Below, in pieces: positions 1 to 6,431 of a stretch of DNA of 38,110 bases. The stretch comes from CAZFLM01 sp964519955 (GTDB lineage: Bacteria; Armatimonadota; Chthonomonadetes; Chthonomonadales; CAJBBX01). The number at the start of each line of letters is the position of its first letter. Position 1 is the first letter of the stretch. The notes under the pieces are model-generated. The model did not search any database. It saw only the letters and a program-made list of their open reading frames with translations, and was not told the DNA's origin. Location of the stretch: contig CAZFLM010000066.1 of the NCBI GenBank assembly GCA_964519955.1, forward strand, positions 1-38,110. The letters are read 5' to 3'. The position numbers were made by a program, and so were the translations under genes.

Positions 1-1497
1 CCGGCGACCGGCGAATGGCTGAGCCAGGACCCGATCGAGGGCGAGCCGGCGTACGGGTACGGCTACAACGCGCCGACTGCGTTCACGGACGCGAGTGGGA
101 TGCAAGGGACCTTCGATGTAATTCTGCCCGGCCAGTTCATGGACGTTCACTCGGAAGAGGGGCGGAAATATCGGAAGTACCAGGACGATAAGGCCCGCTG
201 GCTCCTCGACAATCCTCCCAAGGACTTGCAGGACTGGAAGATCGGCAAGTACGGCGGGATCTGGTCGTTGCTGACCGACTGGGCCAAGGTCGACATCTGG
301 GCCACGCGGGGCAGGGGCAAGGACTTGTTCCGGGTGGTACCTGCCGATCCTAGGCAAGCCTCCATGCGCGCGGTCCAGCCCGGCGAGCGGTTCGCACCCG
401 TTAGCCGCAAGTCCATATCACAGATGGGCGACATGGAGAAGATCCGCGAGGCCATCTGCCGAGCGACGCCGGCGCTGCCCGCTGCTGTGGCGGACCAGGT
501 GCTGGGAATGGTCCGCGACGGCCGGACGTGGGCCGCGATAGGCGTCTGTCTAGCCGCGTGGGGCTTCGGGCACTACTTCGGGTACGGTGAGCTGATCGAC
601 CTAGGGTTGATCACGTACGCGTGGGTCCAGATCGGCGAGGGCGCTATCGTGGGAGCGGAGGAGTTGGTGGACTTCGTGGCAGCGGCGAGGTCGGCCAAGT
701 CCGATGCGGACCTGAAGATAGCATCTGATCACTTCGCGAACGCCGTTGGCATCCTGACCGTCGACGGCGTCGCCATTCTGCTGACACGTGGCACTCCCAA
801 GGCAGCCAGAGCCGACATCAAGGCAATCACCACCCGCGTGCGAGCGCGGAGAATAAAGGGCATTAGGGGTAAGCCGGACCTCCCACCCCTTAAGCCCACG
901 GCTGCCGCCCTAAGGGAGATGCACGAGCAGACACGCGGAGGCGTGAAGAGGTCGGCGGAGATCGACGCCATGAACGCGGTGGCAGTCGCGCGCGCTAGGT
1001 CCGTCATGCTTGGTTGCCTGCGAGAGGCCCACCAGATGGTCACCCGTCGAATCCGCGAAGGCGGGTACGGCCTGATTGAGTGGCATGGCGACTTTGGCAA
1101 TATGCTGCACGTGCTGTTTGACGATGCGATCAAGCGTCGGGGTCTGCCCAACCTGCGGTCCGAGGTGTCGTACACGGTTGGCAGGGAGACGTCCCGATTC
1201 GTGCATCCGTCCGTGCGTCTGGACGTCGCCATATACGAGCGGTTCGGCTCGGCCGAGGGCCAAGTAGTGGCGCTCCGAGCAGTCAGCAATCCGTCGCGGC
1301 CTGCCCTCATGGAGGTGTATGAGCTACGAACCGGGCGCAGGATCGGGTCCTACGACACGGCCGAGCAGGCGAAGGTGAGACACCACCTGCCCACGGGCTC
1401 TGAGAAGGCAACCATGCATGAACTGAACACGTGGGAGTGGGCACGGCCGATTCCGAAGCCGCCTGTAAGCCCGTATCGGGGGCCTAACGGCGGGTAG
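1..1497 (+). CDS. RHS-repeat polymorphic toxin, C-terminal part (5' end outside window)
   Basis: The reading frame is open from base 1, so the gene starts upstream of the window; 498 residues are visible. Residues 1-33 are the end of the RHS core (TGEWLSQDPI, then YGYGYNAP and FTDASG), the hallmark after which the variable toxin tip begins. Residues about 175-260 form a hydrophobic stretch (AAWGFGHYFGYGELIDLGL) resembling pre-toxin domains that I recall from polymorphic toxins (DUF6861-like; not verified). The last 160 residues should be the toxin. They contain SVRLDVAIYE and a Trp-rich end, but I cannot assign a catalytic family; a nuclease is only a guess. RHS proteins normally encapsulate the toxin tip and deliver it to neighbouring cells. 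The gene immediately downstream is the expected place for the immunity protein. Confidence 0.85.
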   Translation, partial: PATGEWLSQDPIEGEPAYGYGYNAPTAFTDASGMQGTFDVILPGQFMDVHSEEGRKYRKYQDDKARWLLDNPPKDLQDWKIGKYGGIWSLLTDWAKVDIWATRGRGKDLFRVVPADPRQASMRAVQPGERFAPVSRKSISQMGDMEKIREAICRATPALPAAVADQVLGMVRDGRTWAAIGVCLAAWGFGHYFGYGELIDLGLITYAWVQIGEGAIVGAEELVDFVAAARSAKSDADLKIASDHFANAVGILTVDGVAILLTRGTPKAARADIKAITTRVRARRIKGIRGKPDLPPLKPTAAALREMHEQTRGGVKRSAEIDAMNAVAVARARSVMLGCLREAHQMVTRRIREGGYGLIEWHGDFGNMLHVLFDDAIKRRGLPNLRSEVSYTVGRETSRFVHPSVRLDVAIYERFGSAEGQVVALRAVSNPSRPALMEVYELRTGRRIGSYDTAEQAKVRHHLPTGSEKATMHELNTWEWARPIPKPPVSPYRGPNGG

Positions 1498-1521
1498 CGG
1501 GGCGACATGGGAGGTGTAGGT

Positions 1522-2154
1522 ATGCAACTCGCTCGGCTCTGCAGGTTGGTCAGGCGGTATGTCCTTCCGAGCTTCGACGAGTACGTGCTGAAGGGGCGGC
1601 TGCTCTACAGACAACCCGTCGGCGCGGTACTTAGGGGGTACCACTTCGACGCGGTCGCGACGAGCGACATGCTAGACGTGTGGCTGTGCGTCCAGCCGCT
1701 CTACGTTCCCTGCGCTCTGCTGACGCGGACCCTAGGTTGTGAGGTGTGCCGGCACGAGATAGGCGCGGATGATGAGGACGTGATGATGGAGGTCGTCCTA
1801 CGCGCTATGAAGCGCGATGAACACCATCTCCAGAGGCTGTGCGACCCGGCACGCCTGGTCCGAGACGAGTGGGTGATGCCATTCGGCAGGCCGTCGAGTG
1901 ACGTGCGTGTGCGGGAGATCGTCGCCTATTCCCAAGCCATGTCAGGCGACGTAGCCGGGGCGATCGCCAGCCTGTCGGGCCTATGCGAGTTCGCGCGGAG
2001 CCTGATTACGTGGCAATACCATCCGCCGTGGCTCGATGGGGTAACCGAACAAGCCACGCTTCTGCGAGATGCGCTCGCGGACAATCCCGAGCGCGGCAGC
2101 GAGTTGCTGAGCGCCTGGACCGCATATACCAAGGAGAAGCTACGACTGGAATAG
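1522..2154 (+). CDS. Probable immunity protein of the upstream RHS toxin
   Basis: A 210-residue protein begins 24 bases after the toxin stop. The ATG at 1522 is chosen over an in-frame ATG at 1507 because GGGAGG at 1509-1514 sits seven bases before 1522 and would overlap the earlier start. I recognise no named domain. The C-terminal half (from about residue 120, DVRVREIVAYSQAMSGDVAGA) is predicted to be mainly helical. There is no signal peptide, which fits a cytoplasmic neutraliser. The function is inferred from position only: toxin tips of RHS genes are almost always followed by their cognate immunity gene. Confidence 0.6.
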   Translation: MQLARLCRLVRRYVLPSFDEYVLKGRLLYRQPVGAVLRGYHFDAVATSDMLDVWLCVQPLYVPCALLTRTLGCEVCRHEIGADDEDVMMEVVLRAMKRDEHHLQRLCDPARLVRDEWVMPFGRPSSDVRVREIVAYSQAMSGDVAGAIASLSGLCEFARSLITWQYHPPWLDGVTEQATLLRDALADNPERGSELLSAWTAYTKEKLRLE

Positions 2155-2532
2155 GAGAGCGGAGCGGCGATCAAGCCAAAGTGCCAGGTCCAGCCGGCCC
2201 AGGCCTTCAGCGGCGCGGCGGACGGGCCGGACGTGGGCCGCGCGCTGGGCACGCAGACGGGCACGGGCACGGTGGGCGTGCAGCGGCAGTACCACACGGA
2301 CGATCAGGGCAACGTGCTGGCCATATCGGACGACAGCCAGGCGACGGCGGTGTCGTACGACATCGGCGCGTTCGGCAACGTGCGCTCCGGCTCCGCCACG
2401 GACCAGCCGCTGGACTTCGTGGGCGGCCAGGGCTACCAGCGCGACGCGGACGCCGGCACGGTCGATGGGGAGTTGGTCGCGGGAGTTGGGGTCTCTCTGG
2501 AACCACAGATGAACACCGATACGGGCAGATGA
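2155..2532 (+). pseudogene. Orphan RHS core fragment
   Basis: Directly after the immunity stop, and in the same frame, about 110 codons read as RHS core: QYHTDDQGNVLAISDDSQAT, then VSYDIGAFGNVRSG and FVGGQGYQRDADAG. The homology ends near 2460, just before the core motif that should continue into the YDP-x-TGR-F segment, and unrelated codons follow to a stop at 2530-2532. No ribosome-binding site is seen. Such displaced tips arise when a new toxin/immunity cassette recombines into the core and pushes the old 3' end downstream. I therefore read it as a silent remnant rather than an expressed gene. Confidence 0.75.
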
Positions 2533-2685
2533 CGGCGGGATGTAACCGTAGGTGAGCGGCGAGTGCGGATGCAGCGCGTGGCGCGCGGGTCCAGGCCCAC
2601 TACCCCGGCCGTCATCAGCGTCCATCCGCCCCCATCAGCGTTCCCATCCCGCCGTTATCGCCGTTCATCGGTGTCCATCGGTGGA
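2502..2685. repeat. Imperfect inverted repeat pair in the RHS-downstream spacer
   Basis: The segment 2502-2542 matches the reverse complement of 2645-2685 at 31 of 41 positions, both built on the pattern CCACNGATGNACACCGAT followed by ACGGCGGGATG. The space between holds further short direct repeats of CATCAGCGT and CATCCGCC. There is no ORF with a ribosome-binding site inside. It resembles a non-autonomous repetitive element or hot spot and overlaps the end of the RHS fragment. Confidence 0.55.
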
Positions 2686-2697
2686 CGAAGCCGCCGT

Positions 2698-3594
2698 TCA
2701 CACCAGCGACCGCAGCTTCGCGATGATCGCCGGCACCTCGGTCATGGCGGGGGCGGCGCCTTCGTACTCCAGCGAGAGGTAGCCGCGGTAGCCGCCGTCG
2801 CGGAAGAGCTTGACGAGGCGGGCATAGTCCATCGGCTCGGCCTTCTTGCCCTTGGCCGAGACGGCGATCTTCACGTGGGCCGTGACGGCATACGGGAGCA
2901 CGCTCGCGAGGTCGGCGTAGGGGTCGTCGCCGTGGAAGTTGCCCGTGTCGAGGTTCACGCCGAACCAGTCCGACTTCACGGCCTTGACGATCTCCAGCGT
3001 GCCCTCGGGGTCGGCCACTACGCCGCCGTGGTTCTCCAGGGCCAGCACCACGCCATGCTTCGCCGCGTCGTCGCTCAGCGCCTCGATGCACTCCACCACG
3101 CACTTGCGCGCCTCGGCGGCCGGCTGGTCCTTCTGCGCGCCACCCGCGAAGACCCGCACGCACGGAGCGCCAAGCTGCTCGCAGACCGGCAGCCACGCGC
3201 GGATCGCGGCGAGCTGTTTCTCCCGCTCGGGCCCCGCCGGGTGCGTCAGCGTGCTGCCCATCGCCGAGCCACTGACGTCCAGTCCGAGCTGGAAGCAGCG
3301 CCGCTTGAGCTGCGCGACGAAGCCGGGCGGCAGGGGCTTGGGGAAGTAGTACTCGGTCAGCTCGACGCCGTCGAGGGGCAGCTTGGCGGCCTCATCCAGG
3401 AAGCCGAACAGGTCCATCGTCGGCGGCTTCGCCTGCAGGTAGGCGCGGTAGGAGTAGGCGCAGCAGCTCAGCTTGATGCGGCTCTCCCCCACCCGCTTCA
3501 CCGGCTCGATGGCCGCCGCGGGAACCGACAGGCACGCCCCGGCCGCCGCGCTCACCGCCGCTCCGAGCAACTCCCGCCTGGTCGCGCTTCTCAT
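2698..3594 (-). CDS. Secreted sugar phosphate isomerase/epimerase-like TIM-barrel protein
   Basis: A 298-residue member of the xylose isomerase-like TIM-barrel (AP endonuclease 2) superfamily. The start at 3594 gives a Tat-like N-terminus (TRRELLGAAVSAAAG) ending near AAA, so export is likely. Putative metal-binding residues occur in the usual order: Glu in LALENHGG, Asp in NLDTGNFHGDD, His in AHVKI and Glu in LSLEYEG. The ATG overlaps the stop of the upstream gene by four bases (ATGA, 3591-3594), so the pair is translationally coupled. The exact substrate cannot be read from sequence; in related bacteria such proteins accompany sugar catabolism. Confidence 0.85.
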   Translation of the reverse strand: MRSATRRELLGAAVSAAAGACLSVPAAAIEPVKRVGESRIKLSCCAYSYRAYLQAKPPTMDLFGFLDEAAKLPLDGVELTEYYFPKPLPPGFVAQLKRRCFQLGLDVSGSAMGSTLTHPAGPEREKQLAAIRAWLPVCEQLGAPCVRVFAGGAQKDQPAAEARKCVVECIEALSDDAAKHGVVLALENHGGVVADPEGTLEIVKAVKSDWFGVNLDTGNFHGDDPYADLASVLPYAVTAHVKIAVSAKGKKAEPMDYARLVKLFRDGGYRGYLSLEYEGAAPAMTEVPAIIAKLRSLV

Positions 3595-4466
3595 CTCGAC
3601 AGCTCCTTCCAGAGACCCTTGTAGCACTTGAAGAACACCGTGCCGTCCTCCGCCTTCACCGGCGTACCGACCTCGCAGAGCGTGAAGCCCTCGTATCCCA
3701 TCTTCTTCAGCAGGCCGAGGAACTCGCGGTACGGGTAGGCGCTCCACAGCTCCGTGATGTGGCAGCAGCGGATGTGGCGCTTCAGCAGCTCGAAGGAGGG
3801 CTTCACGGAGCCGTCGACCACGTCGGTGCCGTTGCTATTCCACGTGACGCCCACGTTGCGGTGCGCGCAGGCGTCCATGATGCGGCGCGCGTTCGGCGGC
3901 TCCATCGTTCCGGCGCCGTGCACCTCCATCCAGATCTCGACGCCGTTGTCCGCGCCGATGCGGCCGCACTCCGCCAGCGCCTTGCCGATCTGCTCCAGCG
4001 TCTTCTGGACCGGTACGTCCTTCGGCAGCCCGTTCGGGCGCACCTTGACGGCTCGCGCGCCGATGTCCTTCGCGAGCTGCACGAAGCGGGCGCACTCCTC
4101 GATGTTCCTGCGCACCACGGCCAGGTCCGGCGAGTGGAACTCGCAGATGCTGCCGAGGCTGAACTGCTTCAGGCCGGAGTCGGCGAGGCGCTGGCGCAGC
4201 TCCGCGCGGTGCGCGGCGTCGAGGGTCGGCTCCACTCCGTGCGCATGCGTCGTGCGGAACTCGACGCCCTCCAGCTCGGCTTCCTTGCAGACGCGCAGGA
4301 TCGTTTCGAGGTCCCAGTCCTTGGCGGTGTTGTAGGTCACGATGCCCAGATGCATGGCGGTTTCCTTCGGAGCGGCGAGCCCCGGCGAGCCGATCGCGGC
4401 CGCGCAGGTGGCGGCCGCGCCGTATCGCAGCAAGTCGCGGCGCGATGGGCGGGCAGATGGCTGCAT
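3591..4466 (-). CDS. Sugar phosphate isomerase/epimerase-like TIM-barrel protein with Tat signal
   Basis: A 291-residue paralogue of the downstream gene and the first member of the pair. The start at 4466 is supported by GAGGG six bases upstream and by a Tat motif, PSRRDLLRYGAAATCAAA. Core residues seen are Glu in IWMEVHGAG, the WNSNGTDV segment, His in CCHITELW and Glu in TLCEVGTP, consistent with a metal-dependent TIM-barrel enzyme. A longer in-frame extension to 4691 exists but encodes a low-complexity Arg/Pro-rich stretch and removes the signal from the N-terminus. Its reaction is probably isomerisation or epimerisation of a keto-sugar or inositol-like compound, which is inference. Confidence 0.85.
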   Translation of the reverse strand: MQPSARPSRRDLLRYGAAATCAAAIGSPGLAAPKETAMHLGIVTYNTAKDWDLETILRVCKEAELEGVEFRTTHAHGVEPTLDAAHRAELRQRLADSGLKQFSLGSICEFHSPDLAVVRRNIEECARFVQLAKDIGARAVKVRPNGLPKDVPVQKTLEQIGKALAECGRIGADNGVEIWMEVHGAGTMEPPNARRIMDACAHRNVGVTWNSNGTDVVDGSVKPSFELLKRHIRCCHITELWSAYPYREFLGLLKKMGYEGFTLCEVGTPVKAEDGTVFFKCYKGLWKELSR

Positions 4467-4638
4467 GGGTGTCCCTCGGGGAGGCGAGCGCGGACGCGCC
4501 CGGTCTACGGGCACATTCGACGGCGACGGCGCGGAGCCCTTCTCGGGTCGTTGCGCAGCAGGCCAATCCCGGGTGACGCGCGAGGGCCGTGGTGGGATGG
4601 GCCTCCGTGCCCGTCCGGGACGGCCCACGAGGTCGCAG

Positions 4639-5184
4639 CTACCGCACAGGCCGGTAGAACAGCACCTTCTCGGAGCGGAGGGGCCAGCCATTGTTGTGAC
4701 CCTTGCACGAGTCGATCCACCGCACCAGGTCGGGCACGTGCCACTCGTCGCCGTCGTGGTACTGCGTGTAGCCCTGGTGCGCGTAGAACCGCATCGCCCA
4801 GGCCGAATCGCGCAGGCAGTGGAGCGTCCAGATGCGCGTATCCGGGCATTCGCGGACGCTCTCGGAGTGGTGGTAGCGCATCAGCCGTACACCGTGGCCG
4901 CGCCCCTGCCAGGCGCCGGACACGAAGAGCATGTGCAGGTGCGCCACGCCGGGCACGATGCGCCACATGGCAACGCCGACCGGGTAGCCGTCCTCGCAGG
5001 CCACCACCCAGCGCGTGCCGGGATCGTGCATGGCCTCAAGATGGAAGGCCGCTCGGTAGATGGGCAGATCGGCGGGGATGTGGGTGGCGTTGAACGAGGC
5101 GTAGGAGTCGCGGATGATCCGCGCGATGTCCTCGGTGTCGGACTCGTGGGCAGGGCGAACACGTGCAGACCTGGTCTCCCGCAT
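4639..5184 (-). CDS. GNAT-family N-acetyltransferase
   Basis: A 181-residue single-domain GNAT protein. The acetyl-CoA-binding motif A is clear: HLHMLFVSGAWQGRGHGVRL has the beta-strand followed by Q-G-R-G-H-G. The C-terminal part carries the usual SAWAMRFYAHQGY motif of motif B. The substrate is unknown. The start has GGAGG at 5191-5195, six bases upstream. It lies 47 bases after the ECF sigma gene on the same strand, and the spacer holds two competing hairpins, so expression is probably linked to the sigma gene and possibly attenuated. Confidence 0.85.
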   Translation of the reverse strand: MRETRSARVRPAHESDTEDIARIIRDSYASFNATHIPADLPIYRAAFHLEAMHDPGTRWVVACEDGYPVGVAMWRIVPGVAHLHMLFVSGAWQGRGHGVRLMRYHHSESVRECPDTRIWTLHCLRDSAWAMRFYAHQGYTQYHDGDEWHVPDLVRWIDSCKGHNNGWPLRSEKVLFYRPVR

Positions 5185-5198
5185 GGGCGCCCTCCAGG

Positions 5199-5239
5199 CA
5201 GCAGGCTGGGCCTGCTGAGCGAGGGTGGCGCTCAGCAGG
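5199..5239 (-). promoter_or_regulatory. Mutually exclusive hairpins between sigma factor and GNAT genes
   Basis: The minus-strand transcript carries CCTGCTGAGC (5239-5230), its perfect complement (5220-5211), and then CCTGCTG (5205-5199), which can pair with the same central strand. The first hairpin spans the sigma stop codon; the second ends four bases before the GNAT Shine-Dalgarno (5195-5191). No U-tract follows, so this looks more like a translational or processing element than a classic terminator. Confidence 0.45.
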
Positions 5240-5843
5240 CGGCCGGCTTCAGCTCGGTGCGCGCGGCTGCTTCGGCAGGTTTGTCAAGGCGCTTCCGGAG
5301 CGCGACGCGCCCCCGATGGATACGCGACCGCACGGTTCCGATGCTGGTGCCCATGACGCGGGCGATGTCCTCGTAGCTCAGTCCCTCGACGTCGCAGAGG
5401 AGCACCGCGGTTCGGAACTCGCGCGGGAGGGCCGCCAGAGCCACCTGCAGGCGCTCGTCGAGCACATCCTCGAGCAGCAGGCGTTCCGGGTCGGCCTTCT
5501 CATCCGGTATTTCGAGCAGGTAGTCATCCTTTCCTTCGTTGCCGCTCAAAGGCGCATCGAGCGAAATGGGCGGGTGCTTGGGCCTGCGCCGCAAGCCGTC
5601 GATGAACAGGTTCGACAGGATGCGCAGGAACCAGTTCTCGAACGGCAGGTCGCGGTTGTAGCGATCGAATGAGCGGTACGCTCGGACGTACGCTTCCTGC
5701 GTCAGATCCTCGGCATCGTCGCGGTTGCCGGTCATTCGATACGCGAGATTGTAGGCCTGGCGCTTGGTGCGGGCCACTAGTCGCTCAAACTCTCCGTGTC
5801 CATTCCTCAGCACCGAGCTTGTTGCGGATCCACGCGGCTCCAT
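5232..5843 (-). CDS. ECF-type RNA polymerase sigma factor
   Basis: A 203-residue sigma-70 family protein with only regions 2 and 4. Region 2 spans about residues 20-88 (AYRMTGNRDDAEDLTQEAYV, then FENWFLRILSNLFID). Region 4 spans about 128-186 (LPREFRTAVLLCDVEGLSYE, then GTSIGTVRSRIHRGR helix-turn-helix). It directs polymerase to promoters with an AAC-type -35 and a CGTC-type -10. No anti-sigma gene is adjacent; the downstream neighbour is a GNAT enzyme. Its own upstream region carries a fitting ECF promoter (5911-5940), suggesting autoregulation. GGAG lies seven bases before the ATG. The C-terminus ends in PAAC, with a lone terminal Cys. Confidence 0.93.
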   Translation of the reverse strand: MEPRGSATSSVLRNGHGEFERLVARTKRQAYNLAYRMTGNRDDAEDLTQEAYVRAYRSFDRYNRDLPFENWFLRILSNLFIDGLRRRPKHPPISLDAPLSGNEGKDDYLLEIPDEKADPERLLLEDVLDERLQVALAALPREFRTAVLLCDVEGLSYEDIARVMGTSIGTVRSRIHRGRVALRKRLDKPAEAAARTELKPAAC

Positions 5844-5910
5844 GGTCGTTCTCCGAGGGCGGCGAGAGCCACCCCATAGACCCTAGTTGGACGGACTGGT
5901 CGGTACTAGA

Positions 5911-5940
5911 TAAGACGTCCGACTGCGTGCGGAGGTTTCA
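5911..5940 (-). promoter_or_regulatory. Candidate ECF-type autoregulatory promoter of the sigma factor gene
   Basis: On the minus strand TGAAACC (5940-5934) is followed after 16 bases by CGTCTTA (5917-5911). This matches the general ECF pattern (TGAAAC/GGAAC -35 with CGTC/CGTA -10). The start site would lie near 5905, about 60 bases before the sigma ATG. A second copy with identical spacing lies at 6101-6130 on the other strand. Confidence 0.6.
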
Positions 5941-6067
5941 TGTATCGACGCGAAGGAATGGTCCACGGTTCCCCCACTGCCTCGTTCGCGTGGACGCGGC
6001 ACACGCTACCCATACCGACGACCAGGTCGCCCCCAGGGTGCGACGATGCGGCGTATTTCACAGGGTT

Positions 6068-6076
6068 TGGTATAAT
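6068..6076 (+). promoter_or_regulatory. Extended -10 promoter element
   Basis: TGGTATAAT is a perfect TG-N-TATAAT extended -10, which can work without a -35; no TTGACA-like box is present at the normal distance. It would start transcription near 6083, upstream of the small ORF at 6159, giving a second, housekeeping-type promoter for it. Confidence 0.45.
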
Positions 6077-6100
6077 GGTACTTGCCGGCCTCGAATCGGG

Positions 6101-6130
6101 TGAAACCGTTTCGCGGCGCGGCTCGTCTCA
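6101..6130 (+). promoter_or_regulatory. Candidate ECF-type promoter upstream of a small ORF
   Basis: TGAAACC (6101-6107), 16 bases, then CGTCTCA (6124-6130). The two boxes and the spacing are the same as in the sigma factor's own promoter on the opposite strand. The start site would be near 6137, about 22 bases before an ATG with a perfect GGAGG. Confidence 0.55.
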
Positions 6131-6158
6131 TGCTCGGAGTAGATTTCGGAGGCTCACG

Positions 6159-6281
6159 ATGACCCACGGGATCATGGCAATCGTAGTCGAGACCCGGCAT
6201 GACCGCGCCGCTGTACGTGCGCGGCACTCGGCGGATCGGCGGCCGGTTGCCGAGCGCGTTCGAGACGCGAGCCGGCAATAG
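6159..6281 (+). CDS. Candidate 40-residue small protein, possible member of the ECF regulon
   Basis: The ORF starts with MTHGIMAIVVETRH and ends in RVRDASRQ. It has GGAGG at 6148-6152 with an ideal six-base spacer, an ECF-type promoter just upstream and an extended -10 further up. Composition is basic and Arg-rich after a short hydrophobic patch (IMAIVV); there is no membrane segment or cysteine. I recognise no family. The evidence is signal-based rather than homology-based, so it may also be a chance ORF on a regulatory transcript. If real, it could be a small effector or regulator of the sigma factor, which lacks an adjacent anti-sigma gene. Confidence 0.4.
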   Translation: MTHGIMAIVVETRHDRAAVRARHSADRRPVAERVRDASRQ

Positions 6282-6357
6282 GACTGACCCGCCAGGCGCC
6301 CCGATAGCGTGACGTTCCATCGTCGCGCGTCGGCCCGCCGATGCCTGTATTGAACTG

Positions 6358-6394
6358 CGACGCGGCCCGCCAGGAGAACCTGGGGGCCGCGTCG
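6358..6394. terminator. Strong hairpin downstream of the SARP-like regulator
   Basis: CGACGCGGCCC-G-CCAGG pairs with CCTGGGGGCCGCGTCG around an AGAA loop: 16 pairs with one bulged base. It lies 38 bases after the stop of the minus-strand regulator and 77 bases after the plus-strand small ORF, so it may act in both directions. No long U-tract follows on either strand. Confidence 0.6.
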
Positions 6395-6431
6395 TTCGTG
6401 TGCGGGCGGATCGGGGGTTGTCCCCCCGCCG

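Larger units (their letters stand above)
5844..6158. other. Regulatory intergenic region upstream of the sigma factor
   Basis: This stretch has no convincing large gene. It contains the minus-strand ECF promoter (5911-5940), a plus-strand extended -10 element TGGTATAAT (6068-6076), a plus-strand ECF promoter (6101-6130) and a potential hairpin (about 6092-6113, CGAA stem paired with TTCG). The rest shows no recognisable feature. Confidence 0.5.

Noticed and set aside
3591..4691. Long form of the TIM-barrel protein starting at 4691
   Set aside because: The extra 75 residues are low complexity, and the ATG at 4466 has a ribosome-binding site and exposes a proper Tat signal.
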